Shown here in pieces: positions 8,857 to 17,781 of a DNA stretch of 64,000 bases (its first letter is position 1; every line of letters starts with the position of its first letter). The stretch is from MedAcidi-G1 sp002294285. GTDB lineage: Bacteria; Actinomycetota; Acidimicrobiia; Acidimicrobiales; MedAcidi-G1. A model generated the notes under the pieces. The model worked only from the letters and a program-made list of their open reading frames with translations. It did no database searches and was not told the DNA's origin. The stretch covers positions 67,771 through 131,770 of the forward strand of contig CAXEUY010000004.1 in NCBI GenBank assembly GCA_963999645.1, in the 5' to 3' direction. The position numbers and the translations under genes were made by a program.

Positions 8857-9306
8857 TCACTCTTCTTTTTTATTACCAGTGAGATCTCCAAAGGGAGATC
8901 TGTCAAACCAAAGAGTTTCCTCAATTAGTTTCTCACTCTTCCAACCGGAAGCTGATCTAAGCAATTCATGTTTGTATTTTCCGCCCACAAACCAGACATC
9001 TCCGCCCTTAAGACGCATGGGGTTATTAAAGAGTGCAACAGCGTGAACTGCATTCTCATCTTTGTGAAACAACTCAATGTTAGTAATCAGATGTTGAGAC
9101 ATTTCAAACATGTCTAGGGCCTTTGATAAAAATGAGACAGTTTCATCTAAATTTCCTTTTGAACCACCAGAAGAGGAGTAATCGATGTGTGCATCTTCAG
9201 TAAACAATGTTCTGTAAAGTTCCCAGTCTCTATCATCTACAGCACGCGCATATCGAGAAAAGAAGTTCTCTATTTCAATCCTGTCAACAATGTTTTCAAT
9301 ATCCAT
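8857..9306 (-). CDS. SnoaL-like / NTF2-fold protein
   Basis: About 149 residues from the ATG at 9306, chosen because the family usually begins with a helix like IVDRIEIENFFSRYARAVDD; an in-frame GTG at 9354 would add 16 residues. The pattern RYARAVDDRDWELYRTLFTEDAHIDY matches the SnoaL_4 group of the NTF2-like superfamily, whose members are small cone-shaped isomerases, dehydratases or dehydrogenase-associated proteins, often next to steroid or aromatic degradation genes. The acidic residues that often act as catalytic base are in place (D and H in EDAHIDY). Actual activity unknown. Confidence 0.72.
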   Translation of the reverse strand: MDIENIVDRIEIENFFSRYARAVDDRDWELYRTLFTEDAHIDYSSSGGSKGNLDETVSFLSKALDMFEMSQHLITNIELFHKDENAVHAVALFNNPMRLKGGDVWFVGGKYKHELLRSASGWKSEKLIEETLWFDRSPFGDLTGNKKEE

Positions 9307-9375
9307 AAGACTGCTTTCAGGATCAGAGAAAAATACCCTGAACCTTAAATCCACCCTCAGTTATAGCAGCAAAAT

Positions 9376-10284
9376 CTATTTGACATGACTTTGCGTGAAG
9401 CTAGACATTCCATCCACCCAAGAAACCGAACACGGACCAGTTATTGACTTTCTCAAACTTGGATCTGCTGCACCTCCTGACTGGCTACCAGAAACAGCTT
9501 CGTAGATAAGCTGAGGTGTTTTGTTCAAATGAGAACCAAATAAAGCACACCAGTCTTCGGCGGTTACAACCTCATCACCACACCAATTAACAATGGTCGA
9601 AGGAACTGACGCGGCTTCGAGAAGAGGGAAAACTTGATTGGCCATATCAATTTCATGAATCGGACTGTAGGGCGAAGGAGGAGAGTCTCTAAGTGTCACG
9701 GGTTTGTCATCAGCAATCAAATCAAAGTGATACTTAGGAAGACCGCCGTTATCGCCGTAGCTCACGTTTATTCGAGCAATGGTAGTCGGAAGATCCAGAA
9801 CTCTACACATGGTTCTCGCCACAGCTTCTTGACTCAACTTCGAAACCCCATAAGTGGGAGAATGTGTAACCGTTGAGTCACCTAAAGGATCGGTCTCTTT
9901 GTATTTCTGCCAAGGGTCAGCACAGGGTTTATATACAGAGTTCGTAGAGGCAATTAACACCGACTTTGCATCACGACAATGAGACATTAGAAGTCCTGTT
10001 GCTTCAGCGTTATTCGAAATCGCCAAATCATAGTCATTTTTCTGACCTTGAAAAATAGCAAAATGGATTACATGGTCGAAGTCATCCGGAAGCTTCCCGT
10101 AGTCTTGTGAGTTGAGATCAAGCGGAAAGGTTTGAATATTTGATTCTTCCAGAAACTGCTTTTTCCGGTCATTGGTGAAACGGGCGACACCCCAAACCTC
10201 GTTGTTCTTCGCTAAGAAATTAGCTATCGGAAAACCTATTTGACCAGTAACACCTGTGATTAGAATTTTTTTATCTGATAACAT
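9376..10284 (-). CDS. NAD-dependent epimerase/dehydratase (extended SDR)
   Basis: A 302-residue extended short-chain dehydrogenase/reductase. It opens with the nucleotide-binding motif ILITGVTGQIG and carries the catalytic YGVSK segment about 150 residues later, as in sugar-nucleotide epimerases. The frame stays open upstream to 10509, but that stretch overlaps the divergent SDR gene, has shadow-like composition and lacks homology features, so the ATG at 10284 just before the dinucleotide fold was taken. It may act on a nucleotide sugar or a hydroxy-acyl or lactone substrate; the sequence does not decide. Last-transcribed genes downstream are the SnoaL-like, Nudix and ATPase genes. Confidence 0.82.
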   Translation of the reverse strand: MLSDKKILITGVTGQIGFPIANFLAKNNEVWGVARFTNDRKKQFLEESNIQTFPLDLNSQDYGKLPDDFDHVIHFAIFQGQKNDYDLAISNNAEATGLLMSHCRDAKSVLIASTNSVYKPCADPWQKYKETDPLGDSTVTHSPTYGVSKLSQEAVARTMCRVLDLPTTIARINVSYGDNGGLPKYHFDLIADDKPVTLRDSPPSPYSPIHEIDMANQVFPLLEAASVPSTIVNWCGDEVVTAEDWCALFGSHLNKTPQLIYEAVSGSQSGGAADPSLRKSITGPCSVSWVDGMSSFTQSHVK

Positions 10285-10354
10285 CCCCCGACGATAGGTC
10301 GATTCGGATACCTTCGATAGTGTCGCCCACATAACTTTTAGTAAAAAATATGTT

Positions 10355-10362
10355 AGGAGGGG
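10355..10362 (+). promoter_or_regulatory. Strong ribosome binding site deciding the start of the SDR gene
   Basis: AGGAGGGG lies inside the frame that begins with an ATG at 10350 and just before an in-frame GTG at 10365. A Shine-Dalgarno site this strong cannot serve the ATG five bases before it, so the GTG is the likelier start; the extended SDR frame would otherwise begin with five residues encoded by the binding site itself. Confidence 0.6.
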
Positions 10363-10364
10363 AA

Positions 10365-11279
10365 GTGGCTGGTCATCTTTCAGGTAAAAACATTGCAGTA
10401 ACAGGGGCCGGAAACGGAATTGGACGTGCTGTAGCTTTACTTTGCGCCAAAGAAGGAGCAAATGTAATTGTTGCTGATTATGGAGTGGAGCTGGATGGTT
10501 CTGACCCATCGAGTGCTGTAGCTGATGAAGTTGTACAGCAAATCAAAGAATCAGGAGGTGACGCGATTGCTGTTGCAGGTGATGTTTCAGATTCAGAGGT
10601 AGGAAAAAAAATAGTTGAAGCTGCTATTGACTCCTGGGGTCGAATTGATGGCGTTGCTTGTGCTGCAGGGATTCTGCGAGAAAGAATGTTGTTCAATATG
10701 ACAGACGAAGAATTTGATGACGTCGTGCGAGTTCATCTGAGAGGTCATTTCAGTGTCTACAGAGCAGCTGCAGCAGTAATGCGCAAACAAGAAGAAGGTG
10801 GAAGTCTCCTTGGGTTCACGTCAGGTGCTTTCGTTGCTTCAACTGCTCAGCCAAATTATTCAGCTGCAAAAGGAGGCATCGTCTCCCTCACGAAAAGTGC
10901 GGCTTTTGCCTTAAAGAGGTATGGGGTAAACGCCAACTGTATAGCGCCAGCAGCAATGACTCGAATGTCGGAGAACGTACCTTTTGAAATAGAAGCAGGA
11001 GCACCGGAAGACATTGCACCCTTAGCGGCATTTTTGCTTTCGGATGCAGCCAAAGAAATAACTGCTCAAATATACACATGCACAGGCAAACGAATAGCGG
11101 TATGGAATCAACCTTCTGAGGTAAGAGAAATGACAGCCAATAACGGAGAAGCTTTTTCATTTGAAGAGATATCCGAAAGGCTAAATGAGGATATAGGTGT
11201 TGAAGAACTTCCCCTCTTTGCAGATTTGGAGAGGCGAATGAAAGAAATGGCTGAAAAGACAGAACAGGGAACCGACTAG
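10365..11279 (+). CDS. Short-chain dehydrogenase/reductase (steroid-cluster type)
   Basis: A 304-residue classical SDR from GTG 10365 (ATG 10350 is an alternative). The Rossmann motif is TGAGNGIGRA, with the CAAGIL strand and the catalytic YSAAK (in PNYSAAKGGI). The length exceeds the usual 250 residues, with a C-terminal extension carrying Glu-rich helices; this form resembles the SDR encoded beside the ipd genes in Mycobacterium (Rv3548c-like), a resemblance judged from memory. It would oxidise or reduce a hydroxyl/keto group of a CoA-bound intermediate. It is followed after 18 bases by a second SDR gene. Confidence 0.85.
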   Translation: MAGHLSGKNIAVTGAGNGIGRAVALLCAKEGANVIVADYGVELDGSDPSSAVADEVVQQIKESGGDAIAVAGDVSDSEVGKKIVEAAIDSWGRIDGVACAAGILRERMLFNMTDEEFDDVVRVHLRGHFSVYRAAAAVMRKQEEGGSLLGFTSGAFVASTAQPNYSAAKGGIVSLTKSAAFALKRYGVNANCIAPAAMTRMSENVPFEIEAGAPEDIAPLAAFLLSDAAKEITAQIYTCTGKRIAVWNQPSEVREMTANNGEAFSFEEISERLNEDIGVEELPLFADLERRMKEMAEKTEQGTD

Positions 11280-11285
11280 TTGATC

Positions 11286-11297
11286 TAGAATCTATTT
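11286..11297 (+). promoter_or_regulatory. Possible leaderless promoter of the second SDR gene
   Basis: TAGAAT (11286-11291) fits the actinobacterial -10 pattern TAnnnT and ends six bases before the ATG at 11298, so transcription would begin on or beside the start codon. There is no clear ribosome binding site before this ATG, which agrees with leaderless translation. No convincing -35 hexamer was found. Confidence 0.35.
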
Positions 11298-12083
11298 ATG
11301 GCGATCAAACCCCCTCCAAGTTACCTAGAAGGCCACAATCTGTTAGATGGGAAAGTAGTAGTCGTTACAGCTGCTGCTGGAACAGGAATCGGATCCGCAG
11401 TCGCAAGACGCTGCATCGAAGAAGGAGCGGTTGTAGTTATTTCTGATTCTCATGAAAAAAGACTCAATTCCACAAGTGAAATTCTGAGTCAGATTAAGGG
11501 AGAAGCACCTCTCGCAATACTTTGCGACGTAACAGAAGAAAAACAAGTACAAAACTTGTTTGACCAAACAATCAAAGAGCACGGAAGAATCGATGTACTA
11601 ATTAATAACGCAGGCCTAGGGGCTCAAAGCTTGTTAGTAGAAATGGACGATGCTGAATGGTCAAGAGTTATCGACGTCACATTAAATGGAACAATGCGAT
11701 GCACAAGAGCAGCACTTAAAACAATGCAAAAGAATAATAAAGGAGTGATAGTTAATAACGCTTCGGTCTTAGGATGGCGTGCTCAATCAGGCCAGTCTCA
11801 CTATGCTGCTGCCAAAGCAGGTGTCATGGCTTTCACTCGCTGTGTTGCTGTAGAAGCAGCTGAATACAACATTCGAGTAAATTGCGTGGCCCCAAGCTTG
11901 GCTATGCATCCAAATTTGGCGAAATCCAGCAATCAAGACCTTATTGATTCTTTGATAGAGAAAGAAGTTATGGGACGTGCTGCTGAACCATGGGAAGTAG
12001 CAAACGTCATGGTTTTTCTAGCAAGCGAATACTCCTCATACATGACTGGAGAAGTAATCTCAGTATCAAGTCAGCATCCCTAG
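11298..12083 (+). CDS. Short-chain dehydrogenase/reductase (IpdF-like)
   Basis: A 261-residue SDR with an N-terminal stretch PPPSYLEGHNLLDGK before the Rossmann motif VTAAAGTGIGSA. The catalytic serine is in VNNASVLGW and the tyrosine/lysine pair in HYAAAK. The PSYL-GH-LL-GK opening and AAAGTGIG nucleotide loop are like IpdF (Rv3559c) of the mycobacterial KstR2 regulon, the SDR that reduces a hydroxyl/keto position of the HIP-CoA ring degradation intermediate; that identification is by resemblance and by the presence of ipdABC nearby. Length is normal for the family. It ends three bases from the convergent hydrolase gene. Confidence 0.82.
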   Translation: MAIKPPPSYLEGHNLLDGKVVVVTAAAGTGIGSAVARRCIEEGAVVVISDSHEKRLNSTSEILSQIKGEAPLAILCDVTEEKQVQNLFDQTIKEHGRIDVLINNAGLGAQSLLVEMDDAEWSRVIDVTLNGTMRCTRAALKTMQKNNKGVIVNNASVLGWRAQSGQSHYAAAKAGVMAFTRCVAVEAAEYNIRVNCVAPSLAMHPNLAKSSNQDLIDSLIEKEVMGRAAEPWEVANVMVFLASEYSSYMTGEVISVSSQHP

Positions 12084-12086
12084 AGT

Positions 12087-13016
12087 TCAAATTACAACCC
12101 ACTCCGCGTCCATGCTTAAATCAGGTTCTGCAGAGACAACCCCTTTACGAGCTAGATCCAATAGGTGTGCATATACGGATCCTCCCGCTGCTTTGTGGAG
12201 ACTTTTATCAACAGCAGAATATATTTCGGTAACCAGTTGCTTAATTGTTTTTGGTTCATTTTTAAGAGCAGCAACTATTTCAGCGGTACGCCTCTCTCGA
12301 TGCTCGATTAAAGAATTAACGAACGGATGAGGGTTTTCAATTAAAGGACCATGTGTAGGCCGGTAAATAAGCTCAGACCTATCAAGAAGGCGGCGAAGAT
12401 TGGTCAGATAATCTGAGAGGTTCCCATCTGGGGCAGGAATTACAGTAGTTGACCATCCCATTACATGATCACCGGTAAACAGAGTGGCTTCTTCCTCCAA
12501 AGAAAAACACAGATGGTTAGAAATGTGACCCGGTGTATGTAGCGCTTCAAAAGTAAAGCCTTCGCCTACTATTACGTCACCATTTCCTATTTCAACATCC
12601 GGAATGAACTCAGTGTCACCCTTTTCTTCAGTTTCATCTCCCTTTACCCCATCAGACCCTTCAAACGATTCCGTAGCAGCAACTGGGTGTCTCCCAAAAC
12701 CATAAGTAGGAGCCGAAGTGATTTCAGAGAGACTTTTAGCAGCAGGGGAATGATCGGGGTGTGTATGTGTTATCAGAATGTGGCTTACGGTCCTCCCTCC
12801 AATAGCGTCCAGAAGGGCAGTTAGATGTGCATCATCAATTGGCCCTGGATCGATTACCGCCAATTCACTACCAGCGGGATCTCCTATGATGTAAGTACCG
12901 GTTCCGTGGTACGTAAATTTAGAAGGATTTTTAGCAACAATTCTACTAACCATGGGTGAAACGGAGTGCACCAGCCCGTATGTCGGCGATTCTTCAGTAA
13001 GAAAGACGGGTCCCAT
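12087..13016 (-). CDS. Metallo-beta-lactamase-fold hydrolase (glyoxalase II / LACTB2-like)
   Basis: A 309-residue MBL-fold protein. The metal motif HTHPDHSPAAK, a later HTPGHISNH and TGDHVMG give the dinuclear zinc ligands in the right order. A C-terminal winged-helix-like segment (KTIKQLVTEIYSAV, then LHKAAGGSVYAHLLDLARKG) is the LACTB2-type extension. Such enzymes hydrolyse thioesters, phosphodiesters or RNA. Beside CoA-ester genes a thioesterase-like role is plausible. A short acidic insert (SDGVKGDETEEKGDTE) sits before the second metal motif. It lies 14 bases downstream of an SDR gene on the same strand. Confidence 0.85.
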   Translation of the reverse strand: MGPVFLTEESPTYGLVHSVSPMVSRIVAKNPSKFTYHGTGTYIIGDPAGSELAVIDPGPIDDAHLTALLDAIGGRTVSHILITHTHPDHSPAAKSLSEITSAPTYGFGRHPVAATESFEGSDGVKGDETEEKGDTEFIPDVEIGNGDVIVGEGFTFEALHTPGHISNHLCFSLEEEATLFTGDHVMGWSTTVIPAPDGNLSDYLTNLRRLLDRSELIYRPTHGPLIENPHPFVNSLIEHRERRTAEIVAALKNEPKTIKQLVTEIYSAVDKSLHKAAGGSVYAHLLDLARKGVVSAEPDLSMDAEWVVI

Positions 13017-13030
13017 ATTTATTCAAAATA

Positions 13031-13834
13031 TTACGTGTTCTCTTCAGTGCCTATATCAGAGATTTCTTTTAGATAGAAGGGACCCTCTCCGCCTCCATGA
13101 ACTTCAACAGTTGTTCCAGTCATCCATCGAGCCAAAGGTGAAGCCAACACCATACACATGTCAGCTATTTCTTCGGGCTTCCCTAAACGCTTCATAGCTA
13201 GATGTTCGGCCAGTCTCGAACGCTTCTCATCATCACCATAAAAATCAGATGATTCATCCGTTTCTATAAGCCCAACCGCCAAAGTCAGAACGCGTATTTT
13301 TGGACTCCATTCATGAGCTAAAGTTTTGCTTAAATTGTCCAAACCAGCCTTGGCCGCTCCGTAAGCCATCCCTGAAGGATTGGGTCTACTTCCACTGACT
13401 GAAGAAATATTGATTATGACACCGTTGTCTTCTTGCTCTGCCATTACTGGGAATACAGATTGAGAACAGTGCATAGAAGCTAAGAGGTTCAATGAAACAA
13501 CTTTTTCATTGAAGCGAGGTGAAGCATCTGAAGATTTAACTGAAGGCGCGCCTCCAGCATTATTTACAAGTACATCGATGCGGCCAAATAGTTGAACAAC
13601 GTCAGCAATAAAAGATTCAACTTTTTCAGGATCCCTTACATCGGTTTCAAAAAAAATGGCTTCCTTATTAGTTAACTCCGAGACAATTGGTTTTTCAGGA
13701 GCGTTACGCGCACAAGTAACAACGTTCGCCCCAGCATGTAGAAAATATTCTGAAATAACACGTCCAAGGCCACGGGTCCCACCAGTAACAATTACCGTTT
13801 TACCCGAGAAATCAAGGATTTCACTTTTGTTCAT
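13031..13834 (-). CDS. Short-chain dehydrogenase/reductase
   Basis: A 267-residue classical SDR from ATG 13834. The Rossmann motif is VTGGTRGLGR, followed by NNAGGAP, the catalytic serine in INISSVSGS, and YGAAK. The frame extends upstream to 14029 but that part runs into the divergent ipdA gene and does not resemble an SDR N-terminus. In Mycobacterium two SDR genes precede echA20 and ipdAB; this one and the genes at 10365 and 11298 may play the same roles. Substrate not determinable from sequence. Its promoter must lie in the 67-base gap shared with ipdA. Confidence 0.84.
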   Translation of the reverse strand: MNKSEILDFSGKTVIVTGGTRGLGRVISEYFLHAGANVVTCARNAPEKPIVSELTNKEAIFFETDVRDPEKVESFIADVVQLFGRIDVLVNNAGGAPSVKSSDASPRFNEKVVSLNLLASMHCSQSVFPVMAEQEDNGVIINISSVSGSRPNPSGMAYGAAKAGLDNLSKTLAHEWSPKIRVLTLAVGLIETDESSDFYGDDEKRSRLAEHLAMKRLGKPEEIADMCMVLASPLARWMTGTTVEVHGGGEGPFYLKEISDIGTEENT

Positions 13835-13901
13835 AGAGATATTCACACTAGAAGAGTATCTCAGGTCGTTGCATAGCGTGGGTTGCTCTAGCGTTGAAGT
13901 T

Positions 13902-14795
13902 GTGATTGACAAAAAAATGACTGAGATGGAAGTCATTGAAGAACTAACAGATGGAATGACAATAGGCGTAGGGGGTTGGGGGTCGCGTCGAAAACCCATG
14001 TCTCTGATCCGAGCAATAGCACGCAGCAATTTGAAGGATCTGACAATCGTTAGTTACGGAGGGCCAGATATAGGACTGCTTTGTGCTACTGGCAAAGTTC
14101 GTAAAGCTATCTATGGCTTTGTTTCACTCGATTCAATACCCCTAGAACCTCATTTCAGAAACGCCAAACAATCGGGAACTATAGAAACCAGCGAACTAGA
14201 TGAAGGCGCTTTCTATTTGGGACTACTAGCCGCAGCGCATCGTATGCCGTTTTACCCAACGAGAGCCGGCCTTGGTAGTGACATGCTAGAGATGAACCCT
14301 GAAATAAAGACAATCGAATCTCCATACAAATCTGGTGATGGAGAAAAAGGTGAGGAGCTAGTGGCGATACCTGCACTAAACCTTGACGTATCACTTATAC
14401 ACATGAACAGATCTGATTCCCAAGGAAATGGACAATTCTTAGGACCAGATTTGTATTTTGACGACCTCTTCGCAAAAGCAGCGAAACGGACGTTTATGAG
14501 TTGCGAAAAGATAGTCCCTACTGAAGATTTCCTCAAAGAAGGAAGTGTACACACCCTTAAAATTCCAAGGTTATTTGTCGATGGCGTAATAGAAGCTCCA
14601 AGAGGAGCTCATTTCACTGAATGTCCTCCCGACTACGGCAGGGATGAGGCATTTCAAAGTGAATATGCCGCTAGTGCCAAAGATCTCCAGAGTTGGGAAA
14701 ACTTCAAACAAAAATACTTAGAAACAACCAGCCATCAGGAATACCTAAAAGTAGTTGACTCAAGAACTCAAACAGAAGAGAACCAAAATGGCTGA
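13902..14795 (+). CDS. ipdA: IpdA-like CoA-transferase family subunit (steroid ring hydrolase alpha)
   Basis: About 297 residues from GTG 13902 (ATG 13917 is possible). It is a class I CoA-transferase alpha-type subunit with the IpdA hallmarks GMTIGVGGWGSRRKPM, TIVSYGGPDIGLLC, YGFVSLDS, the acidic ELDEG segment, and the C-terminal GAHFTECPPDYGRDE. In Mycobacterium and Rhodococcus IpdA and IpdB form a heterotetramer that opens the last steroid ring (COCHEA-CoA) by hydrolysis rather than transferring CoA. The upstream part of the frame (from 13656) overlaps the divergent SDR gene and was rejected. Its 3' end overlaps ipdB by eight bases, so the subunits are translationally coupled. Confidence 0.85.
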   Translation: MIDKKMTEMEVIEELTDGMTIGVGGWGSRRKPMSLIRAIARSNLKDLTIVSYGGPDIGLLCATGKVRKAIYGFVSLDSIPLEPHFRNAKQSGTIETSELDEGAFYLGLLAAAHRMPFYPTRAGLGSDMLEMNPEIKTIESPYKSGDGEKGEELVAIPALNLDVSLIHMNRSDSQGNGQFLGPDLYFDDLFAKAAKRTFMSCEKIVPTEDFLKEGSVHTLKIPRLFVDGVIEAPRGAHFTECPPDYGRDEAFQSEYAASAKDLQSWENFKQKYLETTSHQEYLKVVDSRTQTEENQNG

Positions 14796-15555
14796 CGAAG
14801 CAACAATAGATGAAATATGTGTAACTGCAATTGCTGATGGTTTTCGCGGAGACGGAGAGATTTTGTGCAACCCCATAGGAAACGTTCCTGTGATAGCCGG
14901 GCGCTTAGCCAAAGCCACATTTGAATCCGCCATGGTAATGACTGACACTGTTTCTGTTCTGGCTGCTAACACCATTCCTGTAGGAGATCCAGATGCAGAA
15001 CGACTGGTGGAAGCATGGATGCCATATCGGGACCTTTTTGACATTGTCTGGTCAGGTCGTCGCCATGTGGTTATGGGTGCAAGCCAGATAGATCCATACG
15101 GTAATCAAAATTTTGCTGCAATCGGAGACTGGAAAAAGCCTAAAGCCCAACTCCTAGGGCTTCGCGGAGCTCCAGGCAATTTGGTAAACCACACGACTAG
15201 CTATTGGATACCAAATCATTCCATTCGTAGCTTTGTCCAAAAAGTAGATGTTGTTTCAGGCCCCGGCTATGACAGGGTTTCTGAACTCTCAGATTGGATA
15301 CAAAGTAACCATGAAATTCGTCAAATCGTTTCAAATCTAGGAGTCTTAAATTTTTCGAATAAAGAAAAACGGATGCAACTGGTCTCTCATCATCCGAATG
15401 TGACAGTCGAAGAAATAATTTCCTCAACAGGATTTGAATTGTTGGTCCCAGACAATGTTAAAGAAACCCGAAAACCTACAGAAGAGGAACTAAAACTTAT
15501 TAGGGAAGTAATCGATCCGCATGATTTACGTAAAGCAGAATTCGTAAAAAAATGA
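14788..15555 (+). CDS. ipdB: IpdB-like CoA-transferase family subunit (steroid ring hydrolase beta)
   Basis: A 255-residue partner of IpdA, starting at ATG 14788 with AGAAGAG upstream. It has the IpdB features FRGDGEILCNPIGNVP near the N-terminus, VWSGRRHVVMGASQID in the middle, and GAPGNLVNHTTSYWIPNHS. The upstream in-frame ATG at 14755 lies within ipdA and has no ribosome binding site. With IpdA it should hydrolyse a C-C bond of a ring-opened steroid CoA thioester in the cytoplasm. The stop overlaps the start of the next gene (ATGA at 15552), which continues the pathway order seen in mycobacteria. Confidence 0.85.
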   Translation: MADEATIDEICVTAIADGFRGDGEILCNPIGNVPVIAGRLAKATFESAMVMTDTVSVLAANTIPVGDPDAERLVEAWMPYRDLFDIVWSGRRHVVMGASQIDPYGNQNFAAIGDWKKPKAQLLGLRGAPGNLVNHTTSYWIPNHSIRSFVQKVDVVSGPGYDRVSELSDWIQSNHEIRQIVSNLGVLNFSNKEKRMQLVSHHPNVTVEEIISSTGFELLVPDNVKETRKPTEEELKLIREVIDPHDLRKAEFVKK

Positions 15556-16610
15556 GCGATAAGAGATTAAACACGAAATTTTGTGAATTAACAGGGATTC
15601 AATTCCCGATAGTTCAAACTGGCATGGGTTGGGTCGCAGGTCCGAATTTAGTTACAGCTACTTGTCAAGCGGGTGCTCTTGGAATACTCGCAGCTGCAAC
15701 ACTGACTTTTGATGAAATGGCTAAAGCAGTTGAAGAAATTAGAAAGAATACACAGAATCCTTTTGGTGTGAATTTAAGAACAGACGCTTTAGATATTGAA
15801 ACCAGGATTGAACATTTAATTCACTCTCAGGTTCCAGTAGTTTCATTTGCACAAGCACCTACTCAACGAATAGTTGAACGTTTAAAAGAAGCAGATGTGA
15901 TAGTCATGCCAACCGTTGGAGCTGCAAGACATGCAGAAAAGGTAGCCGAGATGGGTGTTGATGCAGTTATTGCTCAAGGTTCTGAAGGAGGCGGCCATAC
16001 AGGTGTGATTCCGACCTCACTTCTAATACCTCAAGTCATAGACACAGTTGACATTCCAGTAATCGCAGCAGGTGGTTTTACAGACGGAAGAGGCCTAGCG
16101 GCTGCTTTGGCATGGGGAGCTTCTGGAATAGCAATGGGAACCAGATTTCTTTTAACAAGTGAAAGCGATGTCCCAGAGAATGTAAAAAGTGTTTACCTGT
16201 CGACTTCATCAACTCAGACAGTCGTTACTAAAGCAATTGATGGTGCACCACAACGAGTGATTTCCAACAAAATGGTTGAAAGACTTGAAAAGGCTCGGTT
16301 GCTTGCTTTTCCCATAGCACTACTTAATGCCTTACGTTTTAGAAAACTCTCCGGGACAACCTTCAAAAGCCTTATTGTCGAAGGCTTGAGGATGAAAAAA
16401 ACCCAAAAATTAACCTGGAGTCAGGTAGCCCTTGCAGCTAACGCACCAATGTTGACGAAAGCGACAATGGTGGACGGGCATTTAGAAGTTGGGATTTTAC
16501 CCACAGGTCAAGGAGTTGGATCAATAAATGAATTAATCACTAGCGAAGAGTTAGTAAGAGGAATAGTTGAAGAGGCGACAAATTCACTTAACCGATTCGG
16601 GGAAAGTTAA
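15552..16610 (+). CDS. ipdC: IpdC-like flavin enoyl-CoA reductase (nitronate monooxygenase/2-nitropropane dioxygenase fold)
   Basis: A 352-residue TIM-barrel flavoprotein. The FMN-binding signatures are the early TGMGWVAGPNLVTA, GVNLRTD, the segment AQGSEGGGHTGVIPT, and IAAGGFTDGRGLAAALAWGASGIAMGTRFL. These belong to the NPD/NMO family; the immediate coupling to ipdB by ATGA overlap matches ipdC (Rv3553), the NADH-dependent enoyl reductase needed during HIP-CoA ring degradation. Length is close to the family norm. If it is not IpdC it is another NMO-fold oxidoreductase, but context favours IpdC. Confidence 0.82.
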   Translation: MSDKRLNTKFCELTGIQFPIVQTGMGWVAGPNLVTATCQAGALGILAAATLTFDEMAKAVEEIRKNTQNPFGVNLRTDALDIETRIEHLIHSQVPVVSFAQAPTQRIVERLKEADVIVMPTVGAARHAEKVAEMGVDAVIAQGSEGGGHTGVIPTSLLIPQVIDTVDIPVIAAGGFTDGRGLAAALAWGASGIAMGTRFLLTSESDVPENVKSVYLSTSSTQTVVTKAIDGAPQRVISNKMVERLEKARLLAFPIALLNALRFRKLSGTTFKSLIVEGLRMKKTQKLTWSQVALAANAPMLTKATMVDGHLEVGILPTGQGVGSINELITSEELVRGIVEEATNSLNRFGES

Positions 16611-16612
16611 AG

Positions 16613-17773
16613 ATGGATTTAGATCCCACAAGAGAGCAAAAAGACTTTCGTGCTGAAGTGAGGAACTGGCTAAAAGAAAATATTCCCAAGGAACCTTTAC
16701 CTTCGATGGACACTCAGGAGGGTTTTGAACTCCATAGAACATGGGAGAAAAAGCTTTTCGAAAACGGATGGTCGGTTATTACATGGCCAGAAAAGTACGG
16801 GGGAAGAAATTTAGGTGTGATCGAATGGCTCATTTTTGAAGAAGAGTATTATCACTCAGGTGCTCCAGGTCGTGTCAACACAAATGGAATTAATTTATTA
16901 GCGCCCGCTTTGTTCGATTTTGGTAGTGATGAACAAAAAAGTCGGTTTCTACAAGCGATGGCATCTGGAGAAGAAATTTGGGCACAAGGGTGGTCAGAGC
17001 CGGATGCCGGAAGCGATTTAGCTTCGATAAAAACAAAAGCCCAAAAGGATGGCGAATGGTTCGTCATTAATGGTCAGAAAACTTGGTGCTCTCGGGGAGC
17101 ATGGGCAGATTGGATATTTTGCATCGTAAGAACCGATCCAGATTCTGAAAGACATCAGGGTTTGTCCTACCTGCTTGTACCAGCTGACTCGGAAGGCTTA
17201 GACCGTAGACCAGTTAAACGTCTTGATGGTGAACCTGCATTTGCCGAAATATTTTTCGATGATTGCCGTGTTCACAAATCGAATCTTCTCGGAGGAGAAG
17301 GAGAAGGTTGGTCTGTCGCTATGTCAACTGCATCTAATGAACGTGGCTTAAACCTAAGAGCGCCAGGTCGTTTCACGGCCGCTGCAAAAAGACTTGTCGA
17401 CCTCCATGAGACAACAGAGCGAAAGCCAGATCCAAGCCTTACGGAAGAAGTTGTTAACTCGTGGGTCAGAGCTCACGCTTATCGATGGCAAGCGCAGAGA
17501 ACTGCAACACGAATCATCGAAGGTGAGTCACTAAATTCTGAGCCTTCAATTATGAAGGTTTTCTGGTCAGAATTAGATGTTGAACTCCACGCCACTGCTC
17601 TAAGAATCCTAGGAAACCGTTCTGATCTGATAACAGACTGGATTTATGAAAGTCCTGAAAATGAATGGTTAATGGGCTATTTATTTGCCTTGGCCGGACC
17701 TATATATGCAGGAACAAATGAGATTCAGCGAAACATAATCGCTGAAAGAGTTCTTGGTTTGCCGAGAAAGTAG
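16613..17773 (+). CDS. Acyl-CoA dehydrogenase, alpha-type (FadE)
   Basis: A 386-residue acyl-CoA dehydrogenase, FAD-dependent, introducing a 2,3 double bond in an acyl-CoA. Motifs: GWSEPDAGSDLASI (FAD/substrate), KTWCSRGAWADWIFCIVRTD, and the C-terminal GTNEIQRNIIAERVLGLP, all in family position. It begins three bases after the ipdC stop. Steroid-catabolic acyl-CoA dehydrogenases of actinobacteria are alpha2beta2 heterotetramers encoded by adjacent genes; the next gene is a shorter acyl-CoA dehydrogenase, which fits that arrangement. Which mycobacterial FadE it corresponds to (FadE30-33 group) cannot be fixed from sequence alone. Confidence 0.9.
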   Translation: MDLDPTREQKDFRAEVRNWLKENIPKEPLPSMDTQEGFELHRTWEKKLFENGWSVITWPEKYGGRNLGVIEWLIFEEEYYHSGAPGRVNTNGINLLAPALFDFGSDEQKSRFLQAMASGEEIWAQGWSEPDAGSDLASIKTKAQKDGEWFVINGQKTWCSRGAWADWIFCIVRTDPDSERHQGLSYLLVPADSEGLDRRPVKRLDGEPAFAEIFFDDCRVHKSNLLGGEGEGWSVAMSTASNERGLNLRAPGRFTAAAKRLVDLHETTERKPDPSLTEEVVNSWVRAHAYRWQAQRTATRIIEGESLNSEPSIMKVFWSELDVELHATALRILGNRSDLITDWIYESPENEWLMGYLFALAGPIYAGTNEIQRNIIAERVLGLPRK

Positions 17774-17781
17774 GAAGTCAG

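Noticed and set aside
10285..10509. N-terminal extension of the epimerase frame
   Set aside because: It overlaps the strong ribosome binding site and start of the divergent SDR and has no feature of the family; the fold begins at 10284.
12084..12086. Terminator between convergent genes at 12.08 kb (likewise at 5.77, 32.4, 51.8 and 58.0 kb)
   Set aside because: Gaps of only a few to about twenty bases with no stem and U-tract; any termination must be inside coding sequence or rho-dependent.
13656..13901. Upstream part of the ipdA frame
   Set aside because: It lies antisense to the SDR gene and resembles no CoA-transferase N-terminus.
13835..14029. N-terminal extension of the SDR gene at 13031
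   Set aside because: It overlaps ipdA and precedes the Rossmann motif with low-complexity sequence; the ATG at 13834 starts the domain.
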